A DNA stretch of 64,000 nucleotides, from contig SVGM01000004.1 in the NCBI GenBank assembly GCA_015056365.1, positions 117,783-181,782 of the forward strand, given 5' to 3'. This document shows, piece after piece, positions 33,819-42,987 of the stretch. Position 1 is the stretch's first letter. Each line of letters starts with the position of its first letter. This DNA is from Clostridiales bacterium (GTDB lineage Bacteria; Bacillota; Clostridia; Christensenellales; Aristaeellaceae). The position numbers and the translations under genes are program-made. Below the pieces are notes generated by a model. That model made no database searches, had not been told where the DNA came from, and saw nothing but the letters and a program-made list of their open reading frames with translations.

Positions 33819-35381
33819 ATGCCGATTCTGTACGCATACACTCGTCATTTCCTCAATGAAACCGGTGCTTCTCTCCATTTGGCCCTCAGGGATGAGGGTA
33901 ATTTGCGCTCCCTCAACCATGGATTCGGGATTCTGTTTCCCAAAGCTGACTACTCGGTCGATTCATTCGTCGGACAGAGCAAAGGTCTGATGAAGCCGTG
34001 GATCGTTGCCCAAAAGGATGGCAGCTACATGGTGACTGCCATCCCCCAGCATTTCGAAAAAGGCAAAGCTGTGCCTGACCGGCAAAACGGCAACTGCTTT
34101 CTGCTGTTCCGCACAGACAATCTCTGCGATTATGAAGAGATTGGGCTTGTTCCGCTGGTTCCCGAAGGAGAGCAGCTGGAGGACGTGCGGGTCATCGTCA
34201 AGGAAAGCGGCTATCGTTTCTATGCTCTCTGCAACGATAGCTGGAGCGCCTTTGATACCGAGGATCTGCGCACTTTCACCCCAGCAACGCTTTACGAGAT
34301 TCCTCACCGTCAGCAGATTGCCATCCCGGATGCCATGCCCGCCTGTGCCCTCACCATTGACGCCGCGGCGGCACGCACCCTGAAAACCCGGCTCACCGCG
34401 CCTGCATTGCCGGAAAGCGCGATCCGCTATCCGTTCCCGTTGATGCCTGAGCGCGGTGATCCCATGGCCATTCGCTGGCAGGACGGCTATCTGTTTGCCG
34501 CCACCGACGATGAGGGCGGGCAGCGTCGTTTGTTGCTGCGTAAGACCGAAACGTTGGCTCAGATCCCTGACGCAAAAGACCACGTGATCTTCCGCTCCCC
34601 CGACAACGGCGACTATTCCGGCTGTCTGTGGGCTCCCGAATTGCATATGGTAGCCGGCAGACTGTGTCTGTTCTTTGCAGCAGGCATGCCTCACTGGTAC
34701 ACCGTGCAAAGCCGGGTGATGTGGCTGGAGGGCTCCGATCCGCTGGACCCCAGCCACTGGAGCGCGCCAAGACGCATGGAAACTCCTTCCGGCGATGCCC
34801 TCACCCACACGGGAATCACGTTGGACATGACCGTGATCCACGCACAAACCGGCGACCACGTGGTCTGGTCTCAGCGCGTTATCGAGGTAGGCGAAAACGT
34901 CCGTTGCGGTACCGCAGACCTGATGATCGCAAAGCTGAACAGCAACCAGCCCTGGCAGCTGCTCAGCGAGCCGGTACTACTGTCCAGACCGGATTTCGGC
35001 TGGGAGCGCATCCATTCCGAAGTATTGGAAGGACCCTTCCTGCTGCGCCGCGGCAACTTGCTCCATCTGACCTACGCCGCCGCACTGATCGATCACACCT
35101 ACGCTGTAGGCATGCTCACAGCCCGCGACGGCGATGATCTGCTGGACCCGAGCAGCTGGCACAAAACCGGCTATCCGCTGGTTCATCGTCTAAGCATGCC
35201 CGACCAGATCGGCGGTGGACACAATGCCTTTGTTCAGGACGATCAGGGCAATGACATCCTCCTGATCCATGCGCTGTCCAAGGACAATTACCTGCATGAT
35301 CCCTCTGACGGCAGACGGTTCCCCTGCTTCCGTCAGGTGGTATGGGATGAAAACGACTTCCCTCATTTGGATGCACAATAA
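33819..35381 (+). CDS. Glycoside hydrolase family 43-like enzyme with N-terminal extra domain
   Basis: A 520-residue enzyme. The C-terminal 310 residues carry GH43 landmarks: GDPMAIRWQDGYLFAATDD (blade with the base Asp), SGCLWAPELHMVAGRLCLFF (the WAPEL motif) and EVLEGPFLLRRGNLLHLTYAA (the acid Glu in EGP), ending GGGHNAFVQD. The first 200 residues are another blade-rich module (SLNHGFGILFPKADYS; SYMVTAIPQHFE) that I cannot assign; it may be a degenerate propeller. No signal peptide. ATG 33819 follows AAAGGAG. Likely an alpha-L-arabinofuranosidase or beta-xylosidase acting on imported oligosaccharides. The esterase gene follows 20 bases later. Confidence 0.85.
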   Translation: MPILYAYTRHFLNETGASLHLALRDEGNLRSLNHGFGILFPKADYSVDSFVGQSKGLMKPWIVAQKDGSYMVTAIPQHFEKGKAVPDRQNGNCFLLFRTDNLCDYEEIGLVPLVPEGEQLEDVRVIVKESGYRFYALCNDSWSAFDTEDLRTFTPATLYEIPHRQQIAIPDAMPACALTIDAAAARTLKTRLTAPALPESAIRYPFPLMPERGDPMAIRWQDGYLFAATDDEGGQRRLLLRKTETLAQIPDAKDHVIFRSPDNGDYSGCLWAPELHMVAGRLCLFFAAGMPHWYTVQSRVMWLEGSDPLDPSHWSAPRRMETPSGDALTHTGITLDMTVIHAQTGDHVVWSQRVIEVGENVRCGTADLMIAKLNSNQPWQLLSEPVLLSRPDFGWERIHSEVLEGPFLLRRGNLLHLTYAAALIDHTYAVGMLTARDGDDLLDPSSWHKTGYPLVHRLSMPDQIGGGHNAFVQDDQGNDILLIHALSKDNYLHDPSDGRRFPCFRQVVWDENDFPHLDAQ

Positions 35382-35401
35382 ACAAGCAAGGAGTGAACGG
35401 T

Positions 35402-36922
35402 ATGATTCGCAAAGTCAAGGTTGAAAACGGTTGGGTGCGCGGCCTGCCCGCAGCAGATCCCCGCATTACCAGCTATAAGGGCATTCCCTTCGCCGCCAAG
35501 CCTATCGGTGAAAATCGCTGGCGTGCGCCTCAGCCCTGCCCGGACTGGGAAGGCGAGCTTTACGCTTCCGACTTCGGTCCCATTGCCATGCAGGCCAACT
35601 GTGCAGGCGACCCTGCCAAAGACATCTATGCCCGTGAATGGGCGGTGGATCCTGAGCTGGCTATGAGCGAAGACTGCCTGTATCTCAACGTTTGGGCGCC
35701 TGCTGATGGTCGCAAGAATATGCCCGTCTACGTATGGTATTTTGGCGGCGGCCTGCAGGTAGGCAATACCACCGAGATGGAGTTTGACGGCGAACGCCTT
35801 GCCCGCCGCGGCATCGTGGTGGTCACCGTGGGTTACCGCCTGAATGCATTTGGTTTCCTGTGTCATCCCGAAATCACCGCCGAAGCCCCTGACGCCCCGG
35901 CGAATTTCGGCTTCCTGGATCAGCAGTGCGCCACCCGCTGGGTCAAGCGCAATATCGCTGCCTTTGGCGGCGATCCGGAAAACATCACCATTGGTGGCCA
36001 ATCTGCCGGCGGCATGAGCGTATGTGCCCAGATGACCAGCCCACAGAACAAAGGCCTTTTCCAGCGTGCCATTGTCCAGAGCGGTACCTTCCTGCAGCCC
36101 TACGACGGCCAGTTCGGCCTCTTCCCCCTGACCATGGAACGTGCCGAGGAGCAGGGCAAGCGTTTCTTTGAGGCGCTGGGTGTAAAGACGCTGGCGGAAG
36201 CCCGCGCTCTTGATGCGCGTGTGATCGAAGACAAGTCGCTGGAATGGCCCTGGGGCTGCTGGGGCGAAGCGGTAGACGGCGTGTTCAGCACCTATCCCAG
36301 CAACAACTGGTTCCTGCACGCCGATCGTACCGTCTGCCCCGTGCTGCTGGGACAGACCAGCGACGAGTTCACCATTACCCCCTCTGCTGCCTCAGACGAA
36401 GAACTGCAGGCGCTGGGCGAGAAATGCTTCGGTGACAGCGCGGACGCATTCACCGGATTTTTCTCTCATCCCGCCACCAAAGAAAGCATCGAAAAGGAAG
36501 GCCTTGTTCATTCCATCAATTTCGCCATCCGCGCTGCCAGCAAGATGAACGCGAAACTGGGCATTGAGCAGCCGTTGTATGCCTACAACTTCGACGCTTC
36601 CATCCCCGGCTGGGATAACCCCGGCACCTTCCATTCCGTCGATCTGTGGTTCTTCTTCGAAACCCTGGCAAAGTGCTGGCGTCCCTTTACCGGCGTTCAT
36701 TACGACCTTGCCCGTCAGATGTGTGACTATTGGGTCAACTTCATCCGCTGCGGTGATCCCAACGGTCTGGACAGCCAGGGCAAGGCGCTGCCTCTGTGGC
36801 CTAAGTTGACCGAAGACTCCCCTGCGCATATGACCTTCACTGATTCTGCCAAGCCCGTCGCCTGGCCCAAGAGCGAGCTGGAGGCTTTCCTGCTGGAAAA
36901 GCGTCTGGACGACGTCAAGTAA
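35402..36922 (+). CDS. Type-B carboxylesterase
   Basis: A 506-residue alpha/beta-hydrolase of the carboxylesterase type-B family. The N-terminal YKGIPFAAKPIGENRWRAPQP and SEDCLYLNVWAPA are family signatures. The nucleophile is in ITIGGQSAGGMSV about residue 203, the acid in LGQTSDEFTI and the His in GTFHSVDLWFF. No signal peptide. ATG 35402 has GGAG eight bases upstream. Co-transcribed with the GH43 gene, it most likely removes acetyl or phenolic (for example feruloyl) esters from plant oligosaccharides before or after the glycosidases act. Confidence 0.93.
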   Translation: MIRKVKVENGWVRGLPAADPRITSYKGIPFAAKPIGENRWRAPQPCPDWEGELYASDFGPIAMQANCAGDPAKDIYAREWAVDPELAMSEDCLYLNVWAPADGRKNMPVYVWYFGGGLQVGNTTEMEFDGERLARRGIVVVTVGYRLNAFGFLCHPEITAEAPDAPANFGFLDQQCATRWVKRNIAAFGGDPENITIGGQSAGGMSVCAQMTSPQNKGLFQRAIVQSGTFLQPYDGQFGLFPLTMERAEEQGKRFFEALGVKTLAEARALDARVIEDKSLEWPWGCWGEAVDGVFSTYPSNNWFLHADRTVCPVLLGQTSDEFTITPSAASDEELQALGEKCFGDSADAFTGFFSHPATKESIEKEGLVHSINFAIRAASKMNAKLGIEQPLYAYNFDASIPGWDNPGTFHSVDLWFFFETLAKCWRPFTGVHYDLARQMCDYWVNFIRCGDPNGLDSQGKALPLWPKLTEDSPAHMTFTDSAKPVAWPKSELEAFLLEKRLDDVK

Positions 36923-36936
36923 TCGAAAAATACGCA

Positions 36937-36977
36937 CAAAACCCAGTTTTCGCCGAATCAGCGGAAACTGGGTTTTG
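36937..36977. terminator. Terminator of the GH43-esterase operon
   Basis: CAAAACCCAGTTTTCGC pairs with GCGGAAACTGGGTTTTG (one mismatch) around a short loop; the A/T flanks make it work in both directions. Confidence 0.85.
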
Positions 36978-36998
36978 ACTGTATCATTCAAAACGCAA

Positions 36999-37028
36999 GC
37001 CCCCTGAGACCTTTCGGCTTCAGGGGGC
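36999..37028 (-). terminator. Terminator of tRNA-Arg
   Basis: GCCCCCTGA / TCAGGGGGC nine-base perfect arms directly after the tRNA on the minus strand; the tail is TTGCGTTTT. Confidence 0.65.
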
Positions 37029-37032
37029 AAAC

Positions 37033-37109
37033 TGGTACGCCCGGTGCGATTCGAACGCATGACCTTCAGAGTCGGAGTCTGACACTCTATCCAACTGAGC
37101 TACGGGCGC
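37033..37109 (-). tRNA. tRNA-Arg(CCG)
   Basis: Minus-strand cloverleaf: acceptor GCGCCCG / CGGGCGT, D-arm GCTC..GAGT, anticodon stem TCAGA / TCTGA with loop CTCCGAC (anticodon CCG, reads CGG Arg), T-arm loop TTCGAAT, discriminator A and encoded CCA (37033-37035). Confidence 0.97.
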
Positions 37110-37120
37110 ATACAAGTTGT

Positions 37121-37149
37121 ATTGTACTGAGGATTGGAACGTTTGTCAA
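37121..37149 (-). promoter_or_regulatory. Promoter of tRNA-Arg
   Basis: On the minus strand consensus TTGACA, a 17-base spacer and TACAAT, ending 11 bases before the mature tRNA. Confidence 0.85.
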
Positions 37150-37270
37150 GTAGCTGAAAGAGAGAGTTATCTTAGATAAGAGCGCTTCTTTTCCCGATAT
37201 CCCGACGTTTGACGTAGTTTTTGCAAAAGAAGCCTTCGTACTGACGAATGCTTCTTTCTTCCCCGGCGGA

Positions 37271-37326
37271 TTGACAGGAAGTTATGCCATTTATATACTA
37301 AAGAAAAAAGCGTTACGTTTGCGTAA
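37271..37326 (+). promoter_or_regulatory. Promoter and possible operator of the GH31 gene
   Basis: TTGACA (37271-37276), a 17-base spacer and TATACT (37294-37299). A small palindrome, TTACG-TTTG-CGTAA (37313-37326), lies at about the start of transcription, overlapping the ribosome-site region, and could be a repressor site. A hairpin (about 37226-37258) lies upstream of the promoter. Confidence 0.7.
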
Positions 37327-37340
37327 AAGGAGCGTTTATC

Positions 37341-39311
37341 ATGAAGTACTTCGAACAGCAAAATGGTCAGCTGATCTGGCGCAACCACGGCGAAACAGTG
37401 CTCTTCACGCCATGGGGTGAGGATAGCCTGCGCGTCCGTTCCGTTATGATGGGCGAGATCGAGGACACCCGCTTTGCGCTGCTGGAGCCTGCTGCCCACA
37501 AGGACGTGGAAATCGTCATTGACGATGAGAATGCGTCCATCCGCTGCGGCAAGCTTACCGCCAAAATGGAGGTATACGGCTGGCGCAGAAAACTGCGGAT
37601 CACGTTTGTTAATCAGAAGGGTGAAGTGCTGCTCAGGGAGATCAGCGACGGCAATGCGCTGGCTCTGGACGCCCGAAAATTTGAGCCTCTGATCGGCGGC
37701 GACTTTGCTCTGGACGCGGTGTTTGACGGGCAGGACGATGAGCACTTGTATGGCATGGGGCAGTATCAGGAGGAGATCCTGGACTGGAAGGGCTGCACGC
37801 TGGAACTGGCGCACCGCAATTCTCAGGCGAGCGTCCCTTTTGTGATGTCCAGCAAGGGCTACGGCTTTCTGTGGCATAACCCCGCCATCGGTTGGGTTAG
37901 TTTCGGCAAGAACCGGACCACCTGGCACGCCGATTCCTCCAAGCAGCTGGATTACTGGATCACGGCTGGCGATACCCCCGAAGAGATCAGCCTGCACTAT
38001 GCCAAAGCCACCGGCTTTGCGCCCATGATGCCTGAATACGGTCTGGGTTTCTGGCAGTGCAAGCTGCGCTACTGGAATCAGGAGCAGCTTTTGGAGGTGG
38101 CGCGAGAATACAAACGCCGCGGCCTGCCCATTGATGTCATCGTATGTGACTTTTTCCACTGGCCGCGCATGGGCGATTATCGCTTTGACCCCGAGTTTTT
38201 CCCGGATCCTGCGGCAATGGTTCGTGAGCTGAAGGAGATGGGCATCGAACTGATGGTAAGCGTATGGCCTCAAGTAGCGCTCACCAGCGAAAACTACGAA
38301 GAGATGCTGCAGCAGGGACTGCTGGTACGCGCAGAATACGGCGAGCAGGTGGGCATGCGCTTTGTGGAGGACAGCATGTTCTTTGACGCCACCAATCCCC
38401 GGGCAAGAGACTACGTATGGAAAAAATGCAAGAAAAACTACTACGACCACGGCATTCGGATCTTCTGGCTGGATGAGGCCGAGCCGGAATACGGCTCCTA
38501 TCACTTCAAAAACTACCGCTACCATATGGGTTCCAATCAGCAGATCGGCAACATCTTCCCTCAGCAGTTTTCCCGTGGTTTCTGGGACGGCATGACCGCC
38601 CAGGGACAGGAGAACCCCGTCAACCTGGTGCGCTGCGCATGGGCTGGCAGTCAGCGCTATGGCGCGCTGGTCTGGTCCGGCGACATCATGAGCAAATGGG
38701 AGGATTTCCGCAGGCAGGTCTGTGCCGGGCTCAGCATGGGCGTTGCCGGACTACCCTGGTGGACCACCGACATCGGCGGATTCCATCACGGCAACCCGGA
38801 TGATCCGGCCTTCCGAGAGCTGCTGATCCGCTGGTTCCAGTGGGGCGCCTATTGCCCCGTCATGCGACTGCACGGCGACCGTCAACCCTCTCAGCTGGTC
38901 TTCCGCAAAGACGGCACACCCACGCTTAACTCCGGCAGCGATAACGAGGTGTGGAGCTTCGGTGAGGAGGCCTACCCCATCCTTGTGAAATATCTCCAGC
39001 GCCGGGAAGAGATACGCGGTTATGTGCGCCAGTTGATGCAGGAGGCCCACGAAACCGGCAAGCCCCTGATGCGCGCCATGTTCTACGCCTTCCCGGAAGA
39101 TCAGCACTGCTATGCGATCCAGGATCAGTACCTCTTTGGGGACAAGTACCTGGTAGCACCGGTAATGGAGCCGGGCGCAAGAGAGCGCAGCGTATACTTC
39201 CCGGTGGGCACCCAGTGGAAGAACGTAGAAACAGGTGATATCCTCCAGGGCGGACAGCGCTGCACCGTGTCTGCACCGCTGGAGAGCATGCCTGTATTTG
39301 AGCGCATCTAA
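37341..39311 (+). CDS. Glycoside hydrolase family 31 (alpha-xylosidase/alpha-glucosidase type)
   Basis: A 656-residue retaining alpha-glycosidase. After the N-terminal beta domain (about 1-235, with DEHLYGMGQYQEE) comes the TIM barrel: PEYGLGFWQCKLRYWNQEQL, IDVIVCDFFHWPRMGDYRFD, the nucleophile in IFWLDEAEPE (Asp378) and the acid/base in VWSGDIMSKW (Asp448). The sequence near the nucleophile and the YRFDPEFFPD stretch resemble the xylosidase branch, but specificity needs testing. There is no signal peptide. AAAAGGAG precedes the ATG. It stands as its own unit and would suit removal of alpha-xylose from xyloglucan oligosaccharides together with the GH95 fucosidase. Confidence 0.93.
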   Translation: MKYFEQQNGQLIWRNHGETVLFTPWGEDSLRVRSVMMGEIEDTRFALLEPAAHKDVEIVIDDENASIRCGKLTAKMEVYGWRRKLRITFVNQKGEVLLREISDGNALALDARKFEPLIGGDFALDAVFDGQDDEHLYGMGQYQEEILDWKGCTLELAHRNSQASVPFVMSSKGYGFLWHNPAIGWVSFGKNRTTWHADSSKQLDYWITAGDTPEEISLHYAKATGFAPMMPEYGLGFWQCKLRYWNQEQLLEVAREYKRRGLPIDVIVCDFFHWPRMGDYRFDPEFFPDPAAMVRELKEMGIELMVSVWPQVALTSENYEEMLQQGLLVRAEYGEQVGMRFVEDSMFFDATNPRARDYVWKKCKKNYYDHGIRIFWLDEAEPEYGSYHFKNYRYHMGSNQQIGNIFPQQFSRGFWDGMTAQGQENPVNLVRCAWAGSQRYGALVWSGDIMSKWEDFRRQVCAGLSMGVAGLPWWTTDIGGFHHGNPDDPAFRELLIRWFQWGAYCPVMRLHGDRQPSQLVFRKDGTPTLNSGSDNEVWSFGEEAYPILVKYLQRREEIRGYVRQLMQEAHETGKPLMRAMFYAFPEDQHCYAIQDQYLFGDKYLVAPVMEPGARERSVYFPVGTQWKNVETGDILQGGQRCTVSAPLESMPVFERI

Positions 39312-39326
39312 CGTTGCTTATCCCCT

Positions 39327-39354
39327 TTGCTGCTCAACCAAGCTGTGCTAAAAT
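39327..39354 (+). promoter_or_regulatory. Probable promoter of the ABC exporter operon
   Basis: TTGCTG, a 16-base spacer and TAAAAT, 35 bases before the first gene. Confidence 0.5.
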
Positions 39355-39389
39355 AGGAACGTTATCTCATAAAGTGAGGAGAAACGCCC

Positions 39390-41117
39390 ATGCGCACCTT
39401 ATTCCCCTACCTTAAACCCTTCCGCAAAGAATGCGTCGTCAGTCCGCTGTTCAAGCTGCTGGAGGCGCTGCTGGAACTATTCGTGCCGCTGATCATGGCA
39501 GCGATTATCGACAAGGGCATTTTGGCTCAAAACATCGGCTATGTACTTAAGATGGGCCTGCTGCTGGTGGGTCTTGGACTGCTCGGCTTCGGCTGCTCAG
39601 TAACGGCGCAGTTTTTCGCCGCCAAGGCTGCCGTAGGTTTCACAGCAGCGGTAAAATCCTTGCTGTTTGGGCACATTCAAAGTCTGTCCCACACGGAGCT
39701 GGATCAGATCGGTACGCCTACGCTCATCAACCGCATGACCACCGACATGAACCAGGTGCAGACCGGCGTCAACATGACGCTGCGTCTTCTGCTGCGTTCT
39801 CCCTTTGTGGTGCTGGGCGCGACCATTATGGCATTTACGGTGGATGCAAAAACAGCCTTGATCTTCCTTGCGCTTCTGCCGCTTTTGACCCTTGTGGTAG
39901 CAGGCATCATGGCGCTGACACTGCCCCGGCATCAGCGGGTGCAGGGGCAACTGGACAAAGTGCTGCTGCGCACCCGTGAAAACCTGACGGGTGTACGGGT
40001 CATCCGTGCCTTTAACATGCAGGACGATGAAGAAGCGGCCAACGAAGAAGAAAGTGGTCTGCTTTTCCGCTTGCAGCAGGGCGTGGGCCGTCTGTCCGCG
40101 CTGATGAACCCGCTGACCTATGTGCTGGTCAACGGCGCGTTGATCGTGCTTTTGTGGAGCGGCGCATGGCAGGTTCAGGGTGGCATCCTGACCCAGGGTG
40201 CGGTGGTGGCGCTGGTGAATTACCTGTCCCAGATCCTGGTGGAGCTGATCAAGCTGGCCAATCTGATCATCACCATCACCAAGGCGCTGGCCAGCGCCGG
40301 ACGCATTGAAACAGTACTGAAGCAATCCTCCTCCATGACGGAGGCAGCTCATCCCATTGCTGCGCCTGACACAGCGGCAGAGTGCGTACGCTTTGACAAG
40401 GTGTCTGCCCGCTATGCAGGCGCCGGCGAGGAAAGTCTGACGAATATCAGCTTTACGGCTTTGCGCCGCCAGACCATCGGCATCATCGGCGGCACCGGCT
40501 CTGGTAAAAGTACGTTGGTGAACCTGATCCCCCGTTTCTATGACGTGAGCAGCGGCAGCGTGCTGGTGGACGGCGTGGATGTGAAGGAGCAGGGCATTGA
40601 ATCCCTGCGCGACAAGGTTGCCGTGGTTCCCCAGAAGGCCATGCTGTTCAAGGGCACCATTCGCGACAATCTGCGCTGGGGCAAGCAGGATGCCACCGAC
40701 GAGGAACTGTGGCAGGCGCTGGAAACGGCGCAGGCTGCCGAGGTGGTACGCGGAAAGCCCAATGGTCTGGACGAAATGATCGAGCAAGGCGGACGCAACC
40801 TGTCCGGTGGACAGCGGCAGCGCCTGACCATTGCCCGGGCGTTGGTGCGCAATCCGGAAATTCTGATTCTGGACGACAGCGCTTCTGCGCTGGACTATGC
40901 GACTGACGCAGCTCTTCGCAAGGCGCTGCGTGAAATGAACACGCCTGCCACGGTGTTTATCGTTTCTCAGCGTGCCAGCTCCATCCGCTTTGCGGATCAG
41001 ATTCTTGTACTGGATGATGGCGAACTGGCTGGCATCGGTACGCATGACGAGCTGCTGGCGGACTGCTCTGTCTATCAGGAAATCTACTACTCCCAGTATC
41101 CGAAGGAGGCGGTGTAA
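39390..41117 (+). CDS. ABC exporter half-transporter, degenerate-site subunit
   Basis: A 575-residue fusion of a six-helix membrane domain (about 10-310) and an ATPase domain. Walker A is IIGGTGSGKST about residue 370 and the signature is LSGGQRQRL. The Walker B end reads ILILDDSASALD, with Asp where the catalytic Glu should be. This is typical of the weak partner in heterodimeric exporters such as TM287 or BmrC. The stop codon abuts the next gene's start, so the pair are co-translated. Substrates in this class are drugs, lipids or peptides. Confidence 0.95.
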   Translation: MRTLFPYLKPFRKECVVSPLFKLLEALLELFVPLIMAAIIDKGILAQNIGYVLKMGLLLVGLGLLGFGCSVTAQFFAAKAAVGFTAAVKSLLFGHIQSLSHTELDQIGTPTLINRMTTDMNQVQTGVNMTLRLLLRSPFVVLGATIMAFTVDAKTALIFLALLPLLTLVVAGIMALTLPRHQRVQGQLDKVLLRTRENLTGVRVIRAFNMQDDEEAANEEESGLLFRLQQGVGRLSALMNPLTYVLVNGALIVLLWSGAWQVQGGILTQGAVVALVNYLSQILVELIKLANLIITITKALASAGRIETVLKQSSSMTEAAHPIAAPDTAAECVRFDKVSARYAGAGEESLTNISFTALRRQTIGIIGGTGSGKSTLVNLIPRFYDVSSGSVLVDGVDVKEQGIESLRDKVAVVPQKAMLFKGTIRDNLRWGKQDATDEELWQALETAQAAEVVRGKPNGLDEMIEQGGRNLSGGQRQRLTIARALVRNPEILILDDSASALDYATDAALRKALREMNTPATVFIVSQRASSIRFADQILVLDDGELAGIGTHDELLADCSVYQEIYYSQYPKEAV

Positions 41118-42872
41118 ATGAAAATCGAGCACAACCGCAAACAGACCCTCCTGAAGGTACTTGGCTATGTAAAGCGCTATTGGTGGTTTTTGCTGTTCTC
41201 GCTTTTGCTTTGCGTTCTGATTGTTGCTGCAACGCTGTATGTGCCCATTCTCACGGGACAGGTTATCGACCTGCTGCCTGCAGCCTTCCAGGTGAATTTC
41301 GACGGTATCCTGCCGCTACTTTTGCAGATTGGCGTGCTGATCGGCTTCACGGCTGTTGCCCAGTGGCTGATGGGACTGTGCAACAATCGCATGACGTACG
41401 CCACCGTGCGGGACATTCGCCGGGATGCCTTCCGGCACATCCAGCGTCTGCCCCTGTCCTATCTGGACAGCCACCCCACGGGCGATCTGGTCAGCCGGAT
41501 CATCACCGACGTGGACCAGTTTGCCGACGGTCTGTTGATGGGCTTTACCCAGTTGTTTTCCGGCGTGCTGACCATTCTGGGTACCCTGGGCTTCATGTAT
41601 TCCGTCAACTGGATCATCGCTACCGCCGTGGTGGTAATCACGCCTCTTTCGCTAGTGGTTGCTTCCTTTATCGCCAAGCGCACCTATGATATGTTTGCCC
41701 TGCAGTCCAAGACCCGAGGCGAGCAGACTGCGCTGATCGACGAGATGCTCACCGGCCAGAAGGTGGTCCGTGCCTTTGGCATGGAGGATACGGTACAGGA
41801 ACGCTTTGACGAAATCAATGGACGGCTGCAAAACGCCAGCCGCCGCGCCATTTTCTTCTCTTCGCTCACCAACCCTGCCACCCGCTTTGTCAACTCGCTG
41901 GTGTATGCCTGCGTGGGTGTGGCCGGTGCGCTGGTATGCATCCTGGGCGGCCCTGCCGTGCTGACGGTGGGTCAGTTGTCTGCTTTCCTAAGCTATGCCA
42001 ACCAGTACACCAAGCCTTTCAACGAAATTTCAGGCGTTGTGACAGAGCTGCAGGCAGCATTGGCTTGCGCCGGACGGGTCTTCGACATGATGGAGCAGCC
42101 TGCAGAGACGAAATCCGAAGATCAAATCAAGCTTTCCCAGCCCAGCGGCGCTGTGGAGTTGTCGGATGTGAGCTTCTCTTATGTACCGGAACGCAAGCTG
42201 ATTCAGCACCTGAGCCTGACGGTAAAGCCCGGCCAGCGCGTCGCCATCGCCGGCCCTACCGGTTGCGGTAAAACCACGCTGATCAACCTCCTGATGCGCT
42301 TTTATGACGTGAATGATGGAAAGATCACACTGGATGGGCACTGCATCACGGACATCACCCGGGAAAGTCTGCGGGAAGGTTACGGCATGGTGCTGCAGGA
42401 AACCTGGCTGAAAAGTGGTACCATCCGGGAGAACATCACCATGGGAAAACCCGATGCCACCGATGAGGAAATCATCGCCGCGGCCAAAGCCACCCATGCC
42501 CACAGTTTTATCCGCCGTCTGCCCAAGGGCTACGATACCATCATCACCGAGGATGGCGGCAGCCTGTCTCAGGGCGAGAAGCAGCTTCTGTGCATTACCC
42601 GCGTCATGCTGTGCCTGCCTCCCATGCTGATTCTTGACGAGGCGACCTCCTCCATCGATACCCGTACGGAGCAGCATATCCAGCGCGCCTTTGAGACCCT
42701 GATGACCGGGCGTACCAGTTTCATTGTGGCGCACCGTTTGTCCACCATCCAGAATGCCAATACCATCCTTGTGATGAAGGACGGTAACGTCATTGAACAG
42801 GGCAGTCATGACGAACTGCTGGCGCAGGGCGGCTTCTATGCCAACCTGTACAACAGCCAGTTCGCTCATTAA
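41118..42872 (+). CDS. ABC exporter half-transporter, catalytic subunit
   Basis: A 584-residue partner of the preceding gene, same architecture. Walker A is IAGPTGCGKTT about residue 380; Walker B is canonical, LILDEATSSID, with the catalytic Glu. The signature reads SLSQGEKQLL, with Gln for the first Gly (LSQGE, as in many second subunits). The transmembrane half begins LGYVKRYWWFLLFSLLLC. It starts one base after the first subunit's stop codon. The two form one asymmetric exporter. Confidence 0.95.
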   Translation: MKIEHNRKQTLLKVLGYVKRYWWFLLFSLLLCVLIVAATLYVPILTGQVIDLLPAAFQVNFDGILPLLLQIGVLIGFTAVAQWLMGLCNNRMTYATVRDIRRDAFRHIQRLPLSYLDSHPTGDLVSRIITDVDQFADGLLMGFTQLFSGVLTILGTLGFMYSVNWIIATAVVVITPLSLVVASFIAKRTYDMFALQSKTRGEQTALIDEMLTGQKVVRAFGMEDTVQERFDEINGRLQNASRRAIFFSSLTNPATRFVNSLVYACVGVAGALVCILGGPAVLTVGQLSAFLSYANQYTKPFNEISGVVTELQAALACAGRVFDMMEQPAETKSEDQIKLSQPSGAVELSDVSFSYVPERKLIQHLSLTVKPGQRVAIAGPTGCGKTTLINLLMRFYDVNDGKITLDGHCITDITRESLREGYGMVLQETWLKSGTIRENITMGKPDATDEEIIAAAKATHAHSFIRRLPKGYDTIITEDGGSLSQGEKQLLCITRVMLCLPPMLILDEATSSIDTRTEQHIQRAFETLMTGRTSFIVAHRLSTIQNANTILVMKDGNVIEQGSHDELLAQGGFYANLYNSQFAH

Positions 42873-42891
42873 GAGAAACCGCAGTAAAAAT

Positions 42892-42920
42892 TTGACCTGT
42901 GCTTTTGGTTATGATATAAT
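42892..42920 (+). promoter_or_regulatory. Promoter of the yebC gene
   Basis: TTGACC, a 17-base spacer and a perfect TATAAT, 67 bases before the start codon. Confidence 0.8.
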
Positions 42921-42987
42921 ATTTTGCCGAAACAGGCACGATTGGCAAAGGCCAACCTGACGATACAGACAAAGAAAGGCTGATACC

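Noticed and set aside
37226..37258. Hairpin with T-rich tail upstream of the GH31 promoter, considered as an attenuator
   Set aside because: It lies upstream of the mapped-by-eye promoter (37271), so it cannot attenuate that transcript; it may be an old terminator.
39597..41132. A 511-codon minus-strand frame opposite the first ABC subunit
   Set aside because: No motif or ribosome site; the plus-strand ABC gene explains the sequence.
39390..42872. Exporter ATPases considered as the missing ATPase of the sugar importer
   Set aside because: They are fused to exporter-type membrane domains and carry no importer regulatory domain.
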